64,000 nucleotides of DNA, from the NCBI RefSeq assembly GCF_002105195.1, contig NZ_MUHU01000008.1, positions 186,001 through 250,000 on the forward strand, in the 5' to 3' direction. This DNA is from Derxia lacustris (GTDB lineage Bacteria > Pseudomonadota > Gammaproteobacteria > Burkholderiales > Burkholderiaceae_E). How positions within the stretch are numbered: the stretch's first letter is position 1; every line of letters begins with the position of its first letter. Both the position numbers and the translations under genes were made by a program. Shown here piece after piece: positions 9,426-18,071 of the stretch. The notes under the pieces were generated by a model that searched no databases, was not told where the DNA came from, and worked only from the letters and a program-made list of their open reading frames with translations.

Positions 9426-12400
9426 TCATCGGTGTGGCGCGCCATCGAGCCCCTGCGCGAGCAACGCAGCATTGCCGCCGACCGCCGCCGTGTTCACGCT
9501 GGTCGTGCGTTCCTGGGCAAAGCGCAGCAGGTAGGACGGCCCGCCGGCCTTGGGCCCGGTGCCCGACAGGCCGCAGCCGCCAAACGGCTGCACGCCGACG
9601 ACCGCGCCGATCTGGTTGCGGTTGACGTAGACATTGCCCACGCGCGCCATGGCCTCGATGTGGCGCGCAGTCTCCTCGTTGCGGCTGTGGATGCCGAGCG
9701 TGAGGCCGTAGCCGGTGGCGTTGATGGCCGCGATCACGCGGTCGAGATCGGCGGCGGCGTAGCGCACCAGATGCAGCACCGGGCCGAAATGCTCGCGGTC
9801 GAGCGCCTCGATGCCGGCGATCTCGAAGGCCACCGGCGCGACGAAATGCCCGTTCAGTCCGGCCGGCAGCGGCGTTTCGGCGATGAGCCGGGCGCTCTCG
9901 CGCAGCCGGGCGATGTGCTCGGCGAGGCGGTCGCGAGCCTCGGCGTCGATCACCGGGCCGAGGTCGCTGGCGAGCCGGTCGGGCGGGCCGACGACCAGCT
10001 CGGCCATGGCGCCGCGCAGCAGCTCGGTCACGCGCTCGGCGATGTCGTCCTGCACGAACAGCACGCGCAGTGCCGAGCAGCGCTGGCCGGCGCTGGTGAA
10101 GGCCGAGGCGACGGCGTCCTTGACCACCTGCTCGGGCAGCGCGGTCGAGTCCACGATCATCGCGTTCTGGCCGCCGGTTTCGGCGATGAGCACGGCGAGC
10201 GGCCCGTTGCGCAGCGCGAGACTGCGGTTGATGGCGCGCGCGGTGTCGGTCGAGCCGGTGAAGCAGACGCCGGCCAGGCGCGGGTCGTTGCAGAACACCG
10301 CGCCCAGCTCGGCGCCGTCGCCGGGCAGCAGGGCAATCGCTTGCGGCGGCAGGCCGGCCTCGAACATGAGGTCGAGCGTGCGCGCCGCGATCAGGCTGGT
10401 CTGCTCGGCCGGCTTGGCCAGCACCACATTGCCGGCGACCAGCGCGGCGGCGATCTGGCCGATGAAGATGGCGAGCGGGAAGTTCCACGGGCTGATGCAG
10501 GCGAAAACGCCGCGCCCGTCGTGGAACAGCTCGTTGCGCTCGCCCGTGGGGCCGGCGAGCGTGCGGCGGCCCAGCTTCAGCCGCGCCTCGGCCGCGTAGT
10601 AGCGGCAGAAGTCGACCGCCTCGCGCACTTCGTCGATGCCGTCCTGCAACGTCTTGCCGGCTTCGAGCGTGCAGAGCGCGATCAGCTCGGCGCGGTCGCG
10701 TTCGAGCAGGTCGGCGAGGCGGTCGAGGATGGCGGCGCGCGCGTCGACCGGCGTGGCGTTCCAGCGTGGCCAGTAGGCGGCGAGGGCGTCGAGCGCGCGT
10801 TGTGCGTCGGCGGCGCTGGCGTGGCGCACCTCGCCGATGCTACGGTCCAGATCCCAGGGGCAGACCGCCGGGCCGCCGTGGCCTGCGCGCTGCGCGCCGT
10901 CATCGGCGGCATTGCGTCCGATGCCGGCCACGCGCACGCCATCGATGACCGGCGCGGCGCTCCAGCGCCGTTGCCACTGCGGCGCGAGCGCCGCGTCGAG
11001 CGCGCGCCAGCTTTCGCCGACATTCGGATTGATGCCGCGCGAATTGCGCCGCGCCGCGCCAAACAGCTGTGCCGGCAGCGGAATGCCCGGGTTGTGCAGG
11101 CTGGCCTGACGCCGCAGCGCAATCGCCGGATGCTCGATCAGCGCCTCGACCGGCACCGCCGGATCGACCAGCCGATGCACGAAGGATGAATTGGCGCCGT
11201 TCTCCAGCAGCCGGCGCACCAGATAGGGCAGCAGATCGCGGTGCGCGCCGACCGGCGCATAGATGCGCACCGGCCGCCGCGTGCGCTCGACGACCGCGTC
11301 GTACAGCGCCTCGCCCATGCCGTGCAGGCGCTGGAACTCGAACTCGCGGTCGCCGGCCAGCGCCAGCACGGCGGCAACCGTATGCGCGTTGTGGGTGGCG
11401 AACTGCGGCTCGATGACGCCGCGCGTGCGCTCGCCGAGCAGATAGCGCGCGGCCGCCAGATAGGACGTATCGGTCGCCTCCTTGCGCGTGAACACCGGAT
11501 AGCCGTCGAGCCCGCGCTGCTGGCTCGCCTTGATCTCGCTGTCCCAGTAGGCGCCCTTGACCAGCCGCAGCGGAATGCGCGCGCCCAGCTCGCGGCCAAG
11601 CTCGGTGACCCAAACCAGCACCGGCAGGCAGCGCTTTGAATACGCCTGCACCACCAGCCCGAACCCACCCCAGCCGGCAATCGCCGGATCGCGCAGCAGC
11701 TTCTCGAACAGTTCCAGCGACAGCTCCAGCCGGTCGGCTTCCTCGGCGTCGACGGTGATGGCGACATCGAGCCGGCGCGCCTCGGCGGCGAGGTCGCGCA
11801 CGCGCTCGAACAGCTCGCCGAGCACGCGCTCGCGCTGGGCCGCCTCGTAGCGCGGATGCAGCGCCGACAGCTTGATCGACACGCTCGGGCGCGGCCCGCT
11901 GCCTGCCTGCGGCGCGCGGCCCACGGCGGCGACGGCCTTGCGGTAGTCGGCCAGATATTTGTCGGCATCGGCGGCGGTGAGCGCGGCCTCGCCGAGCATG
12001 TCGAAGGAGTAGCTGCAGCCGCGTTCACGCAGCGGCCGGGCGTTGGCCAGCGCCTCGGCGATGTCGCGGCCGAGCACGAATTGCCGGCCCATCAGCTTCA
12101 TGGCCTGGTTCATCGCGGCGCGGATCACCGGCTCGCCGGAGCGATGCAGCAGGCGCTCGATCACGCCGCCGGCGCGGCCGTCGCCAGCGCGGTCGAGCTT
12201 GACGACCTTGCCGGTCAGCACCAGGCCCCAGGCGGCGAAATTGACCAGCACGTTGTCGCTGTGGCCGAGGTGGCGGTCCCAGTCGGCGCCGTCGAGCTTG
12301 TCGCGGATCAGGGCGTCGGCGGTGGCGTGGTCGGGCACGCGCAGCAGCGCCTCGGCCAGGCACATGAGCATCACGCCTTCGTGCGTGGCCAGGCTGTATT

Positions 12401-12638
12401 CGCGCAGCAGGGCGTCGAGCGTGTCGGCAGCGTCGCCGCGCCGGCGTACCGCTTCGACCAGTTCGCGCGCGGTGTGGCGGATGACCTCGATCTGCGCCGC
12501 GCCCGGGTCGGCCAGCGCCAGCAGCTGCGGCAGATACGCGTCTTCATCGACCGCGTAATTGGCGCTCACCAGCCGCATCAGCTCGGCGGGCGAGGTGGAC
12601 GGGAAATCGTCTTGCAGCACGCGAGCGGCCGGAAACAT
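9426..12638 (-). CDS. putA: Bifunctional proline dehydrogenase / delta-1-pyrroline-5-carboxylate dehydrogenase (PutA, short form)
   Basis: Oxidises proline to glutamate in two steps using FAD and NAD. It has 1070 residues. The N-terminal part holds the proline dehydrogenase barrel with RLVKGAYWDSEI; the C-terminal part is an aldehyde dehydrogenase with AETGGQNAM (general base Glu) and AGQRCSALRVLF, catalytic Cys854. The ribbon-helix-helix DNA-binding domain of the roughly 1300-residue PutA proteins is absent, so this form should not repress its own promoter. GGAGGG lies just upstream of the ATG. It is last in a minus-strand run after the porin gene. Confidence 0.95.
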   Translation of the reverse strand: MFPAARVLQDDFPSTSPAELMRLVSANYAVDEDAYLPQLLALADPGAAQIEVIRHTARELVEAVRRRGDAADTLDALLREYSLATHEGVMLMCLAEALLRVPDHATADALIRDKLDGADWDRHLGHSDNVLVNFAAWGLVLTGKVVKLDRAGDGRAGGVIERLLHRSGEPVIRAAMNQAMKLMGRQFVLGRDIAEALANARPLRERGCSYSFDMLGEAALTAADADKYLADYRKAVAAVGRAPQAGSGPRPSVSIKLSALHPRYEAAQRERVLGELFERVRDLAAEARRLDVAITVDAEEADRLELSLELFEKLLRDPAIAGWGGFGLVVQAYSKRCLPVLVWVTELGRELGARIPLRLVKGAYWDSEIKASQQRGLDGYPVFTRKEATDTSYLAAARYLLGERTRGVIEPQFATHNAHTVAAVLALAGDREFEFQRLHGMGEALYDAVVERTRRPVRIYAPVGAHRDLLPYLVRRLLENGANSSFVHRLVDPAVPVEALIEHPAIALRRQASLHNPGIPLPAQLFGAARRNSRGINPNVGESWRALDAALAPQWQRRWSAAPVIDGVRVAGIGRNAADDGAQRAGHGGPAVCPWDLDRSIGEVRHASAADAQRALDALAAYWPRWNATPVDARAAILDRLADLLERDRAELIALCTLEAGKTLQDGIDEVREAVDFCRYYAAEARLKLGRRTLAGPTGERNELFHDGRGVFACISPWNFPLAIFIGQIAAALVAGNVVLAKPAEQTSLIAARTLDLMFEAGLPPQAIALLPGDGAELGAVFCNDPRLAGVCFTGSTDTARAINRSLALRNGPLAVLIAETGGQNAMIVDSTALPEQVVKDAVASAFTSAGQRCSALRVLFVQDDIAERVTELLRGAMAELVVGPPDRLASDLGPVIDAEARDRLAEHIARLRESARLIAETPLPAGLNGHFVAPVAFEIAGIEALDREHFGPVLHLVRYAAADLDRVIAAINATGYGLTLGIHSRNEETARHIEAMARVGNVYVNRNQIGAVVGVQPFGGCGLSGTGPKAGGPSYLLRFAQERTTSVNTAAVGGNAALLAQGLDGAPHR

Positions 12639-12757
12639 GGCGCCCTCCCTTCATCGGCAAATGCGGTCGGGATGGGCGCGGCAATGCCGGGCCCGAGCGC
12701 AACTGTAGAAGCGATGCGCCCGGGCGTGCGACCGGAGCAGCGGCGGGAAATTGCAAC

Positions 12758-12781
12758 CGGGCGCCATTCAGACGGCGCCCG
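12758..12781 (-). terminator. Hairpin after the porin gene
   Basis: CGGGCGCC (12758-12765), an 8-base loop, and GGCGCCCG (12774-12781) form a perfect 8-bp stem just beyond the porin stop on the minus strand, followed by GTTGCAATTTCCC. The T-run is poor, so termination is likely but not certain. The rest of the 149-base gap (12639-12787) should hold the putA promoter. Confidence 0.5.
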
Positions 12782-12787
12782 CCGGCA

Positions 12788-14095
12788 TCAGAAGCTGACG
12801 CGCGCCGAGGTCTGCACCCGGCTGATGTTGCCGGTGTCGCCGGCCTCGGTCTTGCGCTGGCCCCAGATGTATTCGGCGCCCACGTCCACGTTCTTCACCG
12901 GCGTCCAGATCACGTTCAGGAAGGCTTCGCGCGTGCTGGCGTTGAGTGCCGAGATGTCGCCGTAGCCGGCGTCGTTGCGGTTCTTGACCTGGCCGTAAGT
13001 GAGCGTCGAGCGCCACAGCGGCGCCCAGGCGTGTTGCAGCGCTACGTAGCCGCCGAGCGAGGTCTGCGCGGCGAGGGTGCGGCGGTCGGCGCTGTAGGCA
13101 GCGGCGGCGTTGGCGTCCTGGATGTAGCGGCCGATGCCCTGGCCGCCTTGCAGCGTGGCCAGCAGCACATCGTCGGCGCCGAGCTTGAGGCTGCCGCCCG
13201 CGCCCAGGCCCCAGCCGGTGCGGCTGGCGGCGTTGTCGCCGCTGCCGTCGTCGGCGCGCAGCGGGCGCACCAGGGCGCGCAGCGAGGCGTGGCCGAAGTC
13301 GCCTTCGGTGGTCCAGCGCGCGGCCAGATCGGGGCCGCGATCCACGGAGGTGACCTTGCCGCCCACGTCGCGCGAATCGCTCTGCGGGTTCTCCACGGCG
13401 AGGTCGAGCGTGCCGACCGGCAGCGCGGTGCTGTAGCGCAGCTGCGCCTGACGGATGAAGACCTGACCGGTCGGGCCGATGAATTCCAGCGTCTCGGGCA
13501 GCGCGTCCACGTCCATGAAGGTGGACCAGGTCTGGCCGACCAGCCAGTGGCCGACCGTGCCGTAGGCATGGCGCAGGCGCGGCCGGGCCGAGTTGGTATA
13601 GGTCTCGCTGCCTTCGCTTGTGTAGAAGTCGAACTCGACCCGGGTCTTGACGTCGCCCAGATCGCTCGGCGTGGCGGTCTGGAAGTTGAGGCGCGAGGTG
13701 CGCGCGCTGAGCGTGGTGGTGCTGCGGCGTTTGGCATCGGCGCTGCCGTCGAGCGGCGCGTCGGCGAGGCTGACGCCACGGCCCTGGTTGCCACGCGCGT
13801 CGAAGACGGCGTCGAGCTGGGCATAGCCGGAAATCTTCAGCGAGGTGCCGCCGGGCAGGCGGATCGAGCCCGGCATGCTGCCGGCGGTGATGACTTCGGC
13901 TGCGGGCGCTGCGGCAGCGACGGGCGCGGGAGCCGCTTCGGCGGCGGTCTGCTTGGCTTCGAGCTGGTCGATGCGGGCTTGCAGCTTTTGCAGCGCGGCG
14001 CGCAGTTCGTCGACTTCACCGGCGCGGGCGGGCGCGGCGGCGAGCAGGCCAGCGCCGACAAGGGCGAGGACGAGCGGGCGGAGGGCGTGGGACAT
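12788..14095 (-). CDS. DcaP-like outer-membrane porin
   Basis: Beta-barrel porin of the DcaP-like type, which takes up small organic acids or similar solutes. The 435-residue product has a signal peptide (MSHALRPLVLALVGAGLLAA, ending at ARA near residue 25), a short coiled-coil segment (ELRAALQKLQARIDQLEAK) and then a barrel with many alternating strands ending in phenylalanine (SARVSF). I chose the ATG at 14095 because it gives this signal peptide; a frame extension upstream adds 24 residues across a terminator hairpin. Its place between the GABA genes and putA suggests uptake of an amino acid or its breakdown product. Confidence 0.82.
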   Translation of the reverse strand: MSHALRPLVLALVGAGLLAAAPARAGEVDELRAALQKLQARIDQLEAKQTAAEAAPAPVAAAAPAAEVITAGSMPGSIRLPGGTSLKISGYAQLDAVFDARGNQGRGVSLADAPLDGSADAKRRSTTTLSARTSRLNFQTATPSDLGDVKTRVEFDFYTSEGSETYTNSARPRLRHAYGTVGHWLVGQTWSTFMDVDALPETLEFIGPTGQVFIRQAQLRYSTALPVGTLDLAVENPQSDSRDVGGKVTSVDRGPDLAARWTTEGDFGHASLRALVRPLRADDGSGDNAASRTGWGLGAGGSLKLGADDVLLATLQGGQGIGRYIQDANAAAAYSADRRTLAAQTSLGGYVALQHAWAPLWRSTLTYGQVKNRNDAGYGDISALNASTREAFLNVIWTPVKNVDVGAEYIWGQRKTEAGDTGNISRVQTSARVSF

Positions 14096-14121
14096 GGCGT
14101 GGGTCTCTGCGTGTTGTGGTT

Positions 14122-14150
14122 TGGAAGAAAGGCCCGCGCCAGACGCGGGC
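14122..14150 (-). terminator. Rho-independent terminator of the potABCD-like/gabDT run
   Basis: Read on the minus strand, GCCCGCG, loop TCTGG, CGCGGGC (14150-14132) is followed by CTTTCTTCC. It lies 128 bases beyond the gabT stop and just upstream of the porin start, so the porin probably has its own promoter. Confidence 0.7.
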
Positions 14151-14277
14151 AAGCCGGCTCCCTGCATCGCGCTGGCGACGCATGCGGAGGCGGGAAAACG
14201 GGGAGGTCCGGCGCGAGGCCGGAATGGGCGGCGAAGGGCGCCCGGCCGCCGCGCGGCGACCGGGCAGGCCGAACCGC

Positions 14278-15588
14278 TTACGCGGCTGCGGCGATGGCGG
14301 CGTCGACCGAGGCAGCCAGCAGCGCCAGCCCTTCGGCGAGCGCAGCCGCATCGATGGTCAGCGGCGGCATCAGGCGGATGACATTGCCGTAGGGCCCGCA
14401 GCTCAGGATCAGCAGGCCGCGCGCGCGCGCTTCGGCGACGATGGCCTTCACCAGCGCGCCGTCGGGCGCCCAGTGGCCGGCGCCATCCTTGTTGCCGAAC
14501 TCGATGGCCAGCATCGCGCCCAGGCCGCGCACTTCGGCCACGCGGTCGGGATGGGCGGCGGCGATCTCGTCGAGCTTGTCGAGCATGACGCGGCCGGTGG
14601 CCTGCACCTTCTCGCAGAGCTGCTCGTCGTCGACGATGTCGAGCACCGTGAGCGCCGCCGCGCAGGCGAGCGGATTGCCGCCATAGGTGCCGCCCAGGCC
14701 GCCCGGCGCGGCCGCGTCCATCACCTCGGCGCGGCCGACCACGGCAGCGATCGGAAAGCCGCCGCCCAGGCCCTTGGCCATCGTCACGATGTCGGGCGCG
14801 ATGCCCGAATGCTCGATGCCGTAGAACTTGCCGGTGCGGCAGACGCCGCTCTGGATTTCATCGGCAATGATGAGGATGCCGTGGCGGTCGGCGATCTCGC
14901 GCAGGCCGCGCAAGAACGGCGCCGGCGCCGGCAAATAGCCGCCTTCGCCCTGCACCGGCTCGACGATGAAGGCGGCCACGCGGCTCGCCTCGATGTCGAA
15001 CTTGAACAGCGCTTCCACGCCGGCCAGCGCGTCCTCGGTGCTCAGGCCGTGCAGCGGATTGGGGAAGGGCGCGTGATACACGTCGCCCGAGAACGGGCCG
15101 AAACCGATCTTGTACGGATCGACCTTGCCGGTCAGGCCCAGCGTGAACATCGTCCGTCCATGAAAGCCGCCGTTGAAGGCGATGATCCCCGGCCGGCCGG
15201 TCGCGGCGCGCGCCACCTTCACGGCGTTTTCCACCGCCTCGGCACCCGAGTTCATCAGAAAGCTCTTCTTCGCGCCCGGGCCAGGCATGCGCGCATTCAG
15301 GCGCTCGCACAGGCTGATGTAGCCGTCATAGGCCAGCACCTGAAAGCAGGTGTGGGTGAAGTCCTTCATCTGCTCGGCCACGGCGGCCAGCACGCGCGGA
15401 TTGTTGTGGCCGGTGTTCACCACCGCGATGCCGGCGACGAAGTCGATGTAGCGCCGGCCTTCCACGTCCCACACCTCGGCGTTGAGCGCGCGCTGCGCGA
15501 CGACGGGATGGGCCTGGCCCACGCCGCGCGGCAGGGCGGCGGCGCGACGGGCGAGCTGGTCGGCGTTGGTGATGGTCTGCTGGGTCAT
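14278..15588 (-). CDS. gabT: 4-aminobutyrate aminotransferase
   Basis: PLP enzyme that transfers the amino group of GABA to 2-oxoglutarate, giving succinate semialdehyde. It has 436 residues from the ATG at 15588 (MTQQTITNADQLARRAAALP), which has AAAGGA upstream; a frame extension to 15741 is not needed. Class III aminotransferase motifs are present: NSGAEAVENAVK, FHGRTMF, the internal aldimine region DEIQSGVCRTGK followed by AKGLGGGFPIAAV with the PLP lysine, and GGTYGGNPLACAAA. It is 40 bases after gabD and surely in the same operon. Related omega-amino acids may also be substrates. Confidence 0.93.
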   Translation of the reverse strand: MTQQTITNADQLARRAAALPRGVGQAHPVVAQRALNAEVWDVEGRRYIDFVAGIAVVNTGHNNPRVLAAVAEQMKDFTHTCFQVLAYDGYISLCERLNARMPGPGAKKSFLMNSGAEAVENAVKVARAATGRPGIIAFNGGFHGRTMFTLGLTGKVDPYKIGFGPFSGDVYHAPFPNPLHGLSTEDALAGVEALFKFDIEASRVAAFIVEPVQGEGGYLPAPAPFLRGLREIADRHGILIIADEIQSGVCRTGKFYGIEHSGIAPDIVTMAKGLGGGFPIAAVVGRAEVMDAAAPGGLGGTYGGNPLACAAALTVLDIVDDEQLCEKVQATGRVMLDKLDEIAAAHPDRVAEVRGLGAMLAIEFGNKDGAGHWAPDGALVKAIVAEARARGLLILSCGPYGNVIRLMPPLTIDAAALAEGLALLAASVDAAIAAAA

Positions 15589-15628
15589 GTCGATGTCCTT
15601 TGCTGCGGTGTGAGGAGGCGGGGCGGGC

Positions 15629-17083
15629 TCAGAGGCCGCCCATCGCGAGGTATTTGATTTCGGTGTATTCGTCGCAGCCGTACTTCGAGCCTTCGCGGCC
15701 GAGGCCCGAGGCCTTGATGCCGCCGAAGGGCGCGACTTCATTCGAGATGAGCCCGGTGTTGGCGCCGACCATGCCGTATTCGAGCGCTTCGCCCACGCGC
15801 CAGACGCGGCCGATGTCGCGCGTATAGAAGTAGGCGGCGAGGCCGAATTCGGTGTCGTTGGCCATGCGGACGGCCTCGTCTTCGGTGGTGAAGCGGAACA
15901 CCGGCGCGAGCGGCCCGAAGGTTTCCTCGCGCGCCACGGCCATTGCCGGCGTCACGCCGGTCACGATGGTCGGCTCGAAGAAATTGCCGCCGAGCGCATG
16001 CGGCTTGCCGCCGGTGACCACGCTCGCGCCCTTGGCCAGCGCATCGGCCAGATGGCGCTCGACCTTGCTCACGGCCGCGCCGTTGATGAGCGGGCCGAGG
16101 TTCACGCCAGCCTCGGTGCCGACGCCGACCTTGAGCGTCGCGACGGCTTCGGCCAGCCTGGCGACGAAGGCGTCGTGGATGCCGTCCTGCACCAGCAGCC
16201 GGTTGGCGCAGACGCAGGTCTGGCCGGCGTTGCGGTACTTGGAAACCATCGCGCCGGCCACGGCCGCATCCAGATCGGCATCGTCGAACACGATGAAGGG
16301 CGCATTGCCGCCGAGTTCGAGCGACAGCTTCTTGAGCGTCGGCGCGCATTGCTCCATCAGCTTGATGCCGACGGCGGTGGAGCCGGTGAAGCTCAGCTTG
16401 CGCACCACCGGGTTGCGGCACAGCTCGTTGCCGATGGCGACCGCATCGCCGGTCACCACGTTAAGCACGCCGGCCGGAATGCCGGCGCGCTCGGCCAGCA
16501 CCGCCAGCGCCAGCGCCGAGAACGGCGTCTGCGGCGCGGGCTTGATGACCATCGCGCAGCCGGCGGCGAGCGCCGCGCCGGCCTTGCGCGTAATCATCGC
16601 GGCCGGGAAATTCCACGGCGTGATCGCGGCGGCGACGCCGATCGGCTCACGGATGACGACCAGGCGGCGGTCGTTCGCGGGGCTGGGAATCACGTCGCCG
16701 TACAGGCGCTTGGCTTCCTCGCCGAACCATTCGAGGAAGCTCGCCGCGTAGGCGATCTCGCCCTTGGCCTCGGCCAGCGGCTTGCCCTGTTCGGCGGTCA
16801 TGAGCGCGGCGAGGTCGTCCTGGTGTTCGAGCATCAGCTCGTACCAGCGCCGCAGCAGCCGGCCGCGATTGGCGGCGGGCAGGGCGCGCCACGACTTCTG
16901 CGCCGCTTCGGCGGCGGCGATGGCGCGGCGGGTTTCGGCTTCGCCCAGGTGCGGCACGCTGCCGAGCGAGGCGCCGGTGGCGGGATCGAGGATTTCGGTG
17001 CTGGCGCCGGTGTCGGCATCGAGCCAGACACCGCCGATGACGGCCTGATGGCGCCAGAGCGAGGGGTCGTTGAGCTGGGGCAT
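15629..17083 (-). CDS. gabD: NAD(P)-dependent succinate-semialdehyde dehydrogenase
   Basis: Oxidises succinate semialdehyde to succinate, completing GABA breakdown into the TCA cycle. The 484 residues match GabD (about 482). Aldehyde dehydrogenase motifs are clear: ITPWNFPAAMITRK, FTGSTAVGIKLM, the general base in LELGGNAPF, and the catalytic cysteine in GQTCVCANR. It precedes gabT in a minus-strand operon fed by the ABC importer upstream. Other short-chain semialdehydes, such as glutarate semialdehyde, are possible substrates. Confidence 0.93.
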   Translation of the reverse strand: MPQLNDPSLWRHQAVIGGVWLDADTGASTEILDPATGASLGSVPHLGEAETRRAIAAAEAAQKSWRALPAANRGRLLRRWYELMLEHQDDLAALMTAEQGKPLAEAKGEIAYAASFLEWFGEEAKRLYGDVIPSPANDRRLVVIREPIGVAAAITPWNFPAAMITRKAGAALAAGCAMVIKPAPQTPFSALALAVLAERAGIPAGVLNVVTGDAVAIGNELCRNPVVRKLSFTGSTAVGIKLMEQCAPTLKKLSLELGGNAPFIVFDDADLDAAVAGAMVSKYRNAGQTCVCANRLLVQDGIHDAFVARLAEAVATLKVGVGTEAGVNLGPLINGAAVSKVERHLADALAKGASVVTGGKPHALGGNFFEPTIVTGVTPAMAVAREETFGPLAPVFRFTTEDEAVRMANDTEFGLAAYFYTRDIGRVWRVGEALEYGMVGANTGLISNEVAPFGGIKASGLGREGSKYGCDEYTEIKYLAMGGL

Positions 17084-17222
17084 GCGGTTTCTTTCGGCAA
17101 GGCGGTGCCCGTGGGCGCGCTCGTGGCGCGCTTGCGGGCGGATGGGGCGGGATGGCTTGCGGGCGCGGCGGCCCGCGCGGTTCAGCGCCGGGGCGGGCCG
17201 TGGAAGGACAGGGCGGCGCGCA

Positions 17223-18062
17223 TCAATCCACCCTGGCGGTGCGGATGCGCTCGGCGCGGCGGCGCAGGCCCTCGACCAGCACCAGCGCCAGCGCCGACAG
17301 CACGATCAGCAGCGTGGCCACGGCGGCAATCGTCGGGCTGATGTTTTCGCGGATGCCGGCAAACATCTGGCGCGGCAGCGTGGCCTGCGCCGGCGCGGCG
17401 AGAAAGAGCGTCACCACCACCTCGTCGAGCGAAGTGGCGAACGCGAACAGCGCGCCGGAAGCGACACCCGGTGCGACCACCGGCAGCATCACCTTGAAGA
17501 AGGCGGTGAGCGGAGGAGCGCCCAGGCTGCTGGCAGCCCGCATGAGGTTGTGGTCGAAGCCTTGCAGCGTGGCCGTGACCGTGATGATGACGAAGGGCAC
17601 GCCGAGCACCGCATGCGCCAGGATCAGCCCGGTATAGCTGCCGGCCAGACCCAGCGGCGCGAACAGCAGATACACCGCCACGCCCACGATGACCGCCGGC
17701 ACCACCATCGGCGACACCAGCACCGCCGTCAGCAGCGCCTTGCCGGCGAACTCGCCGCGCGACAGCCCGACCGACGCCAGCGTGCCGAGCAGCACCGCCA
17801 GCAAGGTGGACGCCGGCGTGACGATGGCGGTGTTCATCAGCGCCTGCCGCCACGGCGCCGACTGCGCCAGCTCCTCGTACCAGCGCAGCGAGAAGCCGGT
17901 CATCGGGTACATCAGCATCGAATCGGCGTTGAACGACAGCGGCACGATCACGAGGATCGGCAGCATCAGGAACACCAGCAGCGCGCCGGTCAGCGTCAGC
18001 AGCGCGTAGTGCGAAAGCCTTTGCACGGGCGTCGCGTAATCGGGCAGGGAATGGCTTGCCAT
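17223..18062 (-). CDS. Polyamine-type ABC transporter permease (PotC/YdcV-like)
   Basis: Inner-membrane permease, second of the pair, for an importer of the spermidine/putrescine family. It has 279 residues and six hydrophobic segments. The EAA-type loop that contacts the ATPase reads RAASSLGAPPLTAFFKVMLP near residue 190. It starts 9 bases after the end of the other permease gene, and a 139-base gap separates it from gabD. With gabD and gabT next door, the cargo is most likely putrescine, GABA or a related amine. Confidence 0.88.
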   Translation of the reverse strand: MASHSLPDYATPVQRLSHYALLTLTGALLVFLMLPILVIVPLSFNADSMLMYPMTGFSLRWYEELAQSAPWRQALMNTAIVTPASTLLAVLLGTLASVGLSRGEFAGKALLTAVLVSPMVVPAVIVGVAVYLLFAPLGLAGSYTGLILAHAVLGVPFVIITVTATLQGFDHNLMRAASSLGAPPLTAFFKVMLPVVAPGVASGALFAFATSLDEVVVTLFLAAPAQATLPRQMFAGIRENISPTIAAVATLLIVLSALALVLVEGLRRRAERIRTARVD

Positions 18063-18071
18063 GACGGTTCC

